Origin: Balanoglossus misakiensis
Taxonomy: Eukaryota; Hemichordata
Assembly (NCBI GenBank): GCA_040954595.2
Contig: CM082576.2
Span: 20,274,001 to 20,338,000, forward strand
Direction: 5' to 3'
DNA: 64,000 nucleotides
A model generated the notes under the pieces. The model did not search any database, was not told the origin of the DNA, and worked only from the letters and a program-made list of their open reading frames with translations. Position numbers and translations under genes: made by a program. Positions 58,562 through 64,000 of this stretch are shown here, piece by piece. Each line of letters starts with the position of its first letter. The stretch's first letter is position 1.

Positions 58562-59767
58562 CTTTATTCTTCTTCTTCTTCTCCAAAAATCGGCCAGGTA
58601 GATCTGGAAAACGGCAGCACCTAGGGGGCTGAAACTTGGTAGGGTGATAGGGGCCAATGAGTAGACGTGCAGTGGCTCGTGAATATTTAATTAATCACGT
58701 GACCTGGCGGCCATATTGGATTTCCTGAAAATCGTTAAACGAGTCCTTCTCAAAAACCACTGGGCCGATCGAGTTCAAATTTGGTGTGCAGGTAGCCTAC
58801 TTTCTGTCCATCATTTTACCCTATTGAAATCATGACGTCATACATAAAGTTTTTTTGCTACAATTGTTTTTCTGAAAAACTACTTAAAACTTTCAAAATC
58901 TTCTTCTCCAGAACCAGCGGTTACCGAGTCTCGGGATTTGGGATATGTGGTCACCTAACCTATGTCTATCAAGTTTGCGAAGCGCACTGTGATTGGTCGA
59001 TCACTATGGCGGCCATGTTGGATTTTCGGAAAACCATTGAAAAGTGATAATTCCGTTTTGTAGCCAAAATGTTGACAGAATGGAAATTCTTTTTTTGGAT
59101 ATGAGTCATCATATGACCGGAAGTTGTCACAATTTTTCAGGGCAATTTTCACATGACCTTTGACCCAGTTTTAAAACAACTAATTATATATGCATATTCC
59201 CCATACCTCCTCTTGTCAAAGCACCACAGTCATGAATTTTGTGGACATGGGTACCAATGCTGCCAGGACATGACACAAATATTTTGGTAATTTTGACAAT
59301 GACCTTTGACCTATTTCTGAAGCATCATTTTTCTGCATATCTAATTCCATGCTACCCAATAGGGCTAGAGGTCTGGTATTGGTTGGACATGGCCCACTCT
59401 TGGGTCAAAAGTTTATGCCCAAATTTTAGGTGACCTTGGATGACCTTTGATCTACTTTCCCATATCTCAGCATCCATAGCAGTTAGAGTCCTGGTTTTGG
59501 GGGGCCGATGGAGCACATATGGAGTTTTACACAAGACCTCATTAATTATGCGCATACCTAATTCTAGGCGAACCAATTGAGTTAGGGGTCTGGTTTTTGT
59601 TGGACCTAGACTAGTATGGGGTCCAATTTTTTGCCAAAATTTGGGGTGACCTCAGGTGACCTTTGACCTACTTTCCCATATCTTGGTATCCCCAGCAGAT
59701 ACAGTCGTGGCATTTGCTGGTCACCATGGGAACCGCTTGTGCCCCGCCAACGCTGCTTGCAGCTTTA
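58562..59767 (+). repeat. Hairpin-headed repeat unit 6 (type B, head lost)
   Basis: Near-identical to unit 3 from the CTTCTTCTT-rich part onward. The head hairpin is missing and the tail CGCTTGTGCCCCGCC is at 59734. Units 5-6 therefore repeat units 2-3 as a dimer, offset by about 4.2 kb. Confidence 0.88.
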
Positions 59768-60124
59768 ATTATATTTGTTACAAGACACTATTTATGTTAT
59801 TCTACATGTGGATATATAGTGAATCAACATTCAACCACACACAAAGTATACAACCCTGCAATGCCCCCAGAAAGTAGATAAAAAGTAACATATATACTGC
59901 TTGTGGACATGAGTGAAAAAACTCGCCAAAATGAATAATCAGTCTCTACCATTTATTCGTTTTGGGTGAGTTTTTACTCCCATATCATACAAGCGGGATG
60001 GAAGTTGTGTATGGTTGAACGTTCATTCACTACATATACACATGTACATTAACATAAACAGTGTCTTGTATCAAACATTATTAATGGAAAAATGGGCAGC
60101 GAGAGAGAGACTTTGTCCCTTTAA
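59768..60124. mobile_element. Foldback MITE, copy 2 (left end missing)
   Basis: Matches 39684-40049 from the inner left part (TACAAGACACTATTTATGTT against TACAAGACACCGTTTATGTT) to the right end GACTTTGTCCCTTTAA. The outer left 40 bases are replaced by the end of repeat unit 6. It has an extra segment near 59845-59890. Confidence 0.8.
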
Positions 60125-61011
60125 TAGAGAGGTGTCCTTAATAGAAATGTGCATGTAATATTCTATTCAAGCCATTACTTTTGTCTTGAACAATCTATCC
60201 TTAAAGGGGAAATCCGGTCCAGGTAATTTCTACATAATTTGGTAGCTTTCAGGTCACTCTTTCAGAAAAAAAAATATTCGTCATGTATAAGTCGTCAGAT
60301 TTTTTTACAAAATCGAGGGAAAGTTGGCAGAATTTCTAATATGGCGTTTACTGTAATTTGAATCATGGGAAAAAAAAGCACCAGGACCAACTTCCACCCA
60401 CCTTGGTGTGGGTGATACCATTTTCCAATGGGTGTAACTGCGTGACTGCTTGGGTATCTGTTGCTAAGCAAATATTTGAAATCATAAAATCCAGATTCTA
60501 AAGTTCAAAGGACAAATATACAACTTGTTTACATGGCCATTGACAACCAATTCATCATATTGTGGTGATGTAGAACACCTTTTTTGTGGTTGTTAAAATT
60601 TTATTACCCTAAATCGGTACTTCCGTAAAATGGTTGTAATATTTTTATTAATATTTATTACACATCACATATTATTATTCGCTCTTGGTTGGCTAATACT
60701 AAATATGCCAGAACTTCATGACCTCTGCACACGATCTGATGCTTACAGAAGTTATTTCGCGAGTGATGCAGTGTATTCTGTTGCAGTACTTGCACAAGCC
60801 AAGCCTATTATTCCCCATCATTTCAATGCCTGGCCAATGAATTACACATCCTCCTGAAAATTGTTGGAAGGTGGGCAATCAGTTTCCATGGTTAAATCCT
60901 GGATGAAACACTGGTACAGGTTCAAGACAAGTTTCGTGACATTGTGTGAATCCACAGCAGAATTTTACATCAACTCTATAATCCTCCATTTTTGTAATGA
61001 TTGTGTTTCAG
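60125..61011. other. Intron sequence of the MED25-like gene
   Basis: No MED25 exon recognised. A 75-codon ORF at 60630-60857 starts with a hydrophobic stretch, then MPELHDLCTRSDAYRS, and has no family I know. 60195-60620 resembles a common AAAGGGGAAATCCGG-type interspersed repeat. Confidence 0.45.
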
Positions 61012-61197
61012 AAAAATCTGTGTCTAGTGGTGATACGAAAGAGGATGCCATAGTGAAACCTACAACCATAGCAACCACTACAACCACTACCACAACACAT
61101 CCACGGAAACCTGCATCAACAGTTACCATGGTTACAGGGCCTACCTCTGGTATGACCTCAAATCCTCTCAAATCAACTGTTGGAAGATCATCTCCAG
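61012..61197 (+). CDS. MED25: Thr/Ser/Pro-rich linker exon, probably MED25
   Basis: Acceptor TTGTGTTTCAG, donor GTAAAG, 186 nt. The frame enters with two bases and leaves with one. It encodes a low-complexity linker (KPTTIATTTTTTTTHPRKPA, then TSGMTSNPLKS) that suits the disordered region after the MED25 von Willebrand domain. It cannot be joined directly to the exon ending at 51534 because of phase, in line with missing exons between. The assignment rests on position and composition only. Confidence 0.5.
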
Positions 61198-61686
61198 GTA
61201 AAGTCTCCAGTGTTGCTTCCCAGCCATTGTCAAATTAAGTCCGCACATAATTACACCTCCAAGTGAAGTGTGATATATAGTAGAATTATGTAAAGCTGCT
61301 CTGCAAAGGTATGTTTATTTCAGGCAGGGGCACCTCCTGAAAAAAACATCACTTAGCCTCATGGGCTTTAATCAGATATATCCTAAGTTGTAACAAGTGG
61401 GAAGCACTTATAGGCTGACCAAGTCAAATCAAGTTGCAGGTTTTAATGACTTTCCCAGGCTCTGGTTATTTTAATTACCCAAGTTATAATTACTTATCAC
61501 CCAATACTCATGCAGTCTGATTTACTCTGTCAAAGTACCCTATGGGATATCCATGACAGATTGCAACAAATCCAGATTTGGTAGTTAAGTGTGGTATACC
61601 CATGGTAGCTTACTGTGTATGAAAACCATGAGAAAGATTACTATGATTCAGTTACGCCATCTTGTATTTGTATATGCCTTGAGTAG
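61198..61686. other. Intron
   Basis: No exon or recognised repeat. Confidence 0.5.
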
Positions 61687-61936
61687 CATCTGTCACATGT
61701 CACCTGGACAACCAAGTCAAATTGGAAGTCAGTCTCCACAAAAACTGTCGTCCTCTCAACAGAAACTGACTCAACCAAGTCAGCCCCAGATGCAGGGCCA
61801 AGTTCAAAGGACATCAATGCCTTCTGCCCAGCCTACCGCTTTTCCAAACCAACCAGTATCCACTGTCACAGCAAGCAGGACACAACCCAATGTGACTGTT
61901 TCAAGTATCTCCATGAGACAATTTTCATCCACCCAG
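61687..61936 (+). CDS. MED25: Gln/Pro/Ser-rich linker exon, probably MED25
   Basis: The 5' border is uncertain: the AG at 61685-61686 gives a phase that does not match the previous exon's end, so another exon or another acceptor may be used. The 3' border has donor GTACAC at 61937, after a complete codon. It encodes PGQPSQIGSQSPQKLSSSQQ and a Q/P/T-rich continuation. Such regions lie between the N-terminal domain and the activator-binding domain of MED25. Confidence 0.5.
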
Positions 61937-62367
61937 GTACACTTGTGGTCTATCTTCTACTTAATGAGATTTAAATTAGCTGTTTCTAGTTACCCATCCT
62001 GTGAATTGAAAGCTTTTTTTGACTGTTTCACATAGCCTTGTCTTACCATTGCCTTTAAAGTAGACTATTTTTTTCAAAACACATTCAAAACTTCTGTTTT
62101 GGTTGCTAGAAGCCCACTCTGTCAATGCAAAGACTTATTTGGATAATGCCACAGACTCAGAGATCAATTCCAATTTTAATGAGATTAATGTGAAAAGCCT
62201 AAACCCAATCCTGTCCAAATGTCTGTGTGTGTGTTGGAAATGGGACTTCAAGAGTTGCAAGTTCAACATCGAATTAAAAATTGGAAGTCATGAATTAAAC
62301 ATGGTGGTTTGAATACTGGCCTTGATAATGCTCCATACTAACTAGGTTTGTTACTCTTTTTGGACAG
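61937..62367. other. Intron
   Basis: No exon recognised; a 69-codon ORF at 62103-62312 lacks any supporting feature. Confidence 0.5.
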
Positions 62368-62548
62368 GCAATTTCACCACCAAAGATGACTTCCCAGCAG
62401 GCACCAGCTGCTGCACTGAAAGCCGTAGAAGGTGTCATGCAAATGGCAAATGCTAGTCAGTTCAGTAAGACTCCACCAATTGCTGATGTGAATCCTATCA
62501 ACTCCAAGCCCTAGAGATGGTCAGGTACTGATTCACAGCCACAAAGAG
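62368..62548 (+). CDS. MED25: MED25-like exon with an in-frame stop
   Basis: Acceptor TTTTTGGACAG, phase 0, matching the phase-0 end of the exon at 61936. It encodes SQQAPAAALKAVEGVMQMAN and a following Phe-Ser-x-x-Pro-Pro stretch, resembling the Ala-rich AAQNAVEAAKNQ and F-S-P-I part of the human MED25 linker. TAG at 62512-62514 then stops the frame. After it RWSG is readable, and donors GTACTG (62525) and GTAGGT (62549) follow. Either this is a terminal exon of a short form, a poison exon, or a sign of decay. Both donors would leave phase 1, which does not match the exon at 63699. Confidence 0.55.
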
Positions 62549-63353
62549 GTAGGTACAGTCAAACCTGTCTATACTGGCCAGTCAAGGGACTTTCCTAAAC
62601 TGGCATTTATAGACAGGGGGCTTCGATAGACAGGTCAATTAATGTGCAATGTACATGTACATGAATTGAAACAAAGTGGCCACTATATAGTGGTGGAAAC
62701 AAACACAGATTTGACTGTCAAATATGTTATGTTGCCACTGCAGTCATTTCGATTGGTTTGATTATACTTTGCCAAAACCTGAGGAAAAAAATATTCAAGT
62801 TCCCCTTTTCATATTCTCCTATCAAAGGTATAATACGCCAATGTCATGGTAAAATTTTGGTGACATTTTCTGCTAACTGCTAAAGGCAAATTAACATTTG
62901 TTTGTTTTTCAGTATTTTTCACTGAAGGAATTAACCCTAGTTTCTTGTTCAGCTCTGGATAGCTTTATGAAATGTTCAGTCTTTAGCTTTTCAACAGAAC
63001 TTGTACATGAGTAATGGGCATTGTGTATATTAAATGAACTCAGACTAGAATTTATTTTTCAACAATAACAATGTTGAACAATATGTAGAACACCATTGTT
63101 TGAAAACCAAACTCTGAGTACCTTGATCGTGCCATCTGTTCGACCGTGTCATTAGTTCGACCTTCCACTATTCTTTCGATAATTAATTATTTTATAACCT
63201 CGAAGTGTTGGACCAGTGCGTAATTGCCTACTGTGAATTTCCAGCCATTTGTTTCTGGTTGAATTATTGGCGTGATTACGGTAATTCTTAATGTTTTACA
63301 GAGTAGAATAAGACATCACGGCTGATATCCAAAGTTAATGTTGGAGTTATTTA
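62549..63353. other. Intron
   Basis: Starts with an ACAGTCAAACCTGTCTATAC-type interspersed repeat (62555-62640). 62910-63080 is a diverged relative of 10590-10860 and 21250-21523. No exon seen. Confidence 0.5.
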
Positions 63354-63496
63354 AGCAATAAAACACTCCCAGCCATGGTATATCACGAGATTTTGACCAG
63401 TTCATGACATATACGCACGAGTGATAGCGAGTGCGTATATGGAGTTGAACTGGTCAAAATCGAGTGGTATACCATGGCCGGGGGTGTTTTATTGCT
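63354..63496. mobile_element. Small hairpin MITE, 143 bp
   Basis: AGCAATAAAACACTCCC at left pairs with GGGGGTGTTTTATTGCT at right. Inner parts pair too (CCATGGTATA, GATTTTGACCAGTTCA, TATACGCAC with their complements). It lies in an intron. Confidence 0.88.
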
Positions 63497-63698
63497 ATTA
63501 TATCATGCCGGTATATTGAAACTTTGCATAAAACATTTTAAAAAGGCATTTTCTTTGACTATGATAAATAACTGTGGTATATGACTAATATATCACAGTC
63601 ACGTGTCGTGTCTCGACCAATAAAATAGCGTGATTTACACCATCAATATACTGGTATACTATAATAACGATTTAATACTACTCTGTTTACTTATGCAG

Positions 63699-63839
63699 TC
63701 ATCGATGCAAACAGGAGTGCAGTCAACACAACCGACAGTACCTAATGTGAGCTGCAGCAAGAATCCACCTGTCACCACTGGCACCAATGTTGTTCGAACT
63801 CTGACACAGCCACAAGTACATGTACAAAACCAGTCATTG
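63699..63839 (+). CDS. MED25: Thr/Gln-rich linker exon, probably MED25
   Basis: Acceptor TTACTTATGCAG and donor GTATGTT; 141 nt, phase 0 on both sides. It encodes MQTGVQSTQPTVPNVSCSKN followed by a TLTQPQVHVQNQ stretch. By phase it can follow the exon ending at 61936 directly, skipping the stop-containing exon at 62368. The gene continues beyond the window, where the activator-binding domain would be expected. Confidence 0.5.
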
Positions 63840-64000
63840 GTATGTTATGTTATGAACTGAGTTATAATACCCATCTATCCCTTTTGCCTGGCAAGTGACA
63901 TTTTATCACTTTTCAGTATTTTAATAGAACTGCATTTGTATAATTTGTTACCTAACATGACATCAGAAGATGGCAGCTTGATATCTTAACTGAGGACATT

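Noticed and set aside
53040-59700. CCATATTGG as an SRF CArG box
   Set aside because: It has only five A/T bases between CC and GG, so it does not meet the CArG consensus.
52683-59881. Many ORFs of 60-133 codons in the hairpin-headed units
   Set aside because: They cross unit borders, occur on both strands and derive from repeated non-coding sequence.

Overview
The window is metazoan nuclear DNA. Split exons with GT/AG borders, a BEL/Pao retroelement, CR1-like reverse transcriptase debris, many TIR elements with 3-bp TAA/TTA duplications and abundant satellites suggest a repeat-rich, probably marine, invertebrate. I cannot name the species. There are no bacterial-type operons, and no rRNA, tRNA or CRISPR was recognised.

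Layout. 1-4463: a BEL/Pao pol region (A17 peptidase, reverse transcriptase, RNase H, zinc-binding integrase, DUF5641-like tail). It is broken by a frame change near 690 and by a 591-bp Harbinger-like MITE at 2920-3510. 4503-9929: a higher-order satellite of about 1.7-1.9 kb units built from 81-85 bp subrepeats and AT-rich segments. 9930-11006: unique sequence with a possible exon. 11007-18162 and 18159-24238: two long palindromes that abut. Their arms carry a 69-nt exon-like block, CR1 debris and nested G-tract-rich TIR elements. 26.5-38.7 kb: at least seven unrelated tandem arrays. 39.6-49.6 kb: MITEs, degenerate intersperse-type repeats and a mosaic G-tract element. 49616-51000: a third, direct copy of the first palindrome's outer arm. 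51436-63839: exons of a gene I assign to Mediator subunit MED25 on the + strand, interrupted by an 8-kb array (51782-59770) of hairpin-headed repeat units.

The only host gene I can place with fair confidence is MED25. One exon matches the end of its N-terminal von Willebrand domain, followed by Q/P/S/T-rich linker exons. The rest of that domain is not visible between the exon at 51436-51534 and the one at 61012, and a later exon has an in-frame stop. The copy could therefore be split by the repeat array, alternatively spliced, misassembled or decaying.

The most unusual structures are three. First, two abutting palindromes whose shared breakpoint lies beside a reused exon. Second, the array at 51.8-59.8 kb, where a head hairpin and a matching tail change together between subfamilies and where 14 exact DR1 nuclear-receptor-type sites recur. 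Third, a foldback element with two perfect 130-bp terminal repeats and a 9-bp target duplication.
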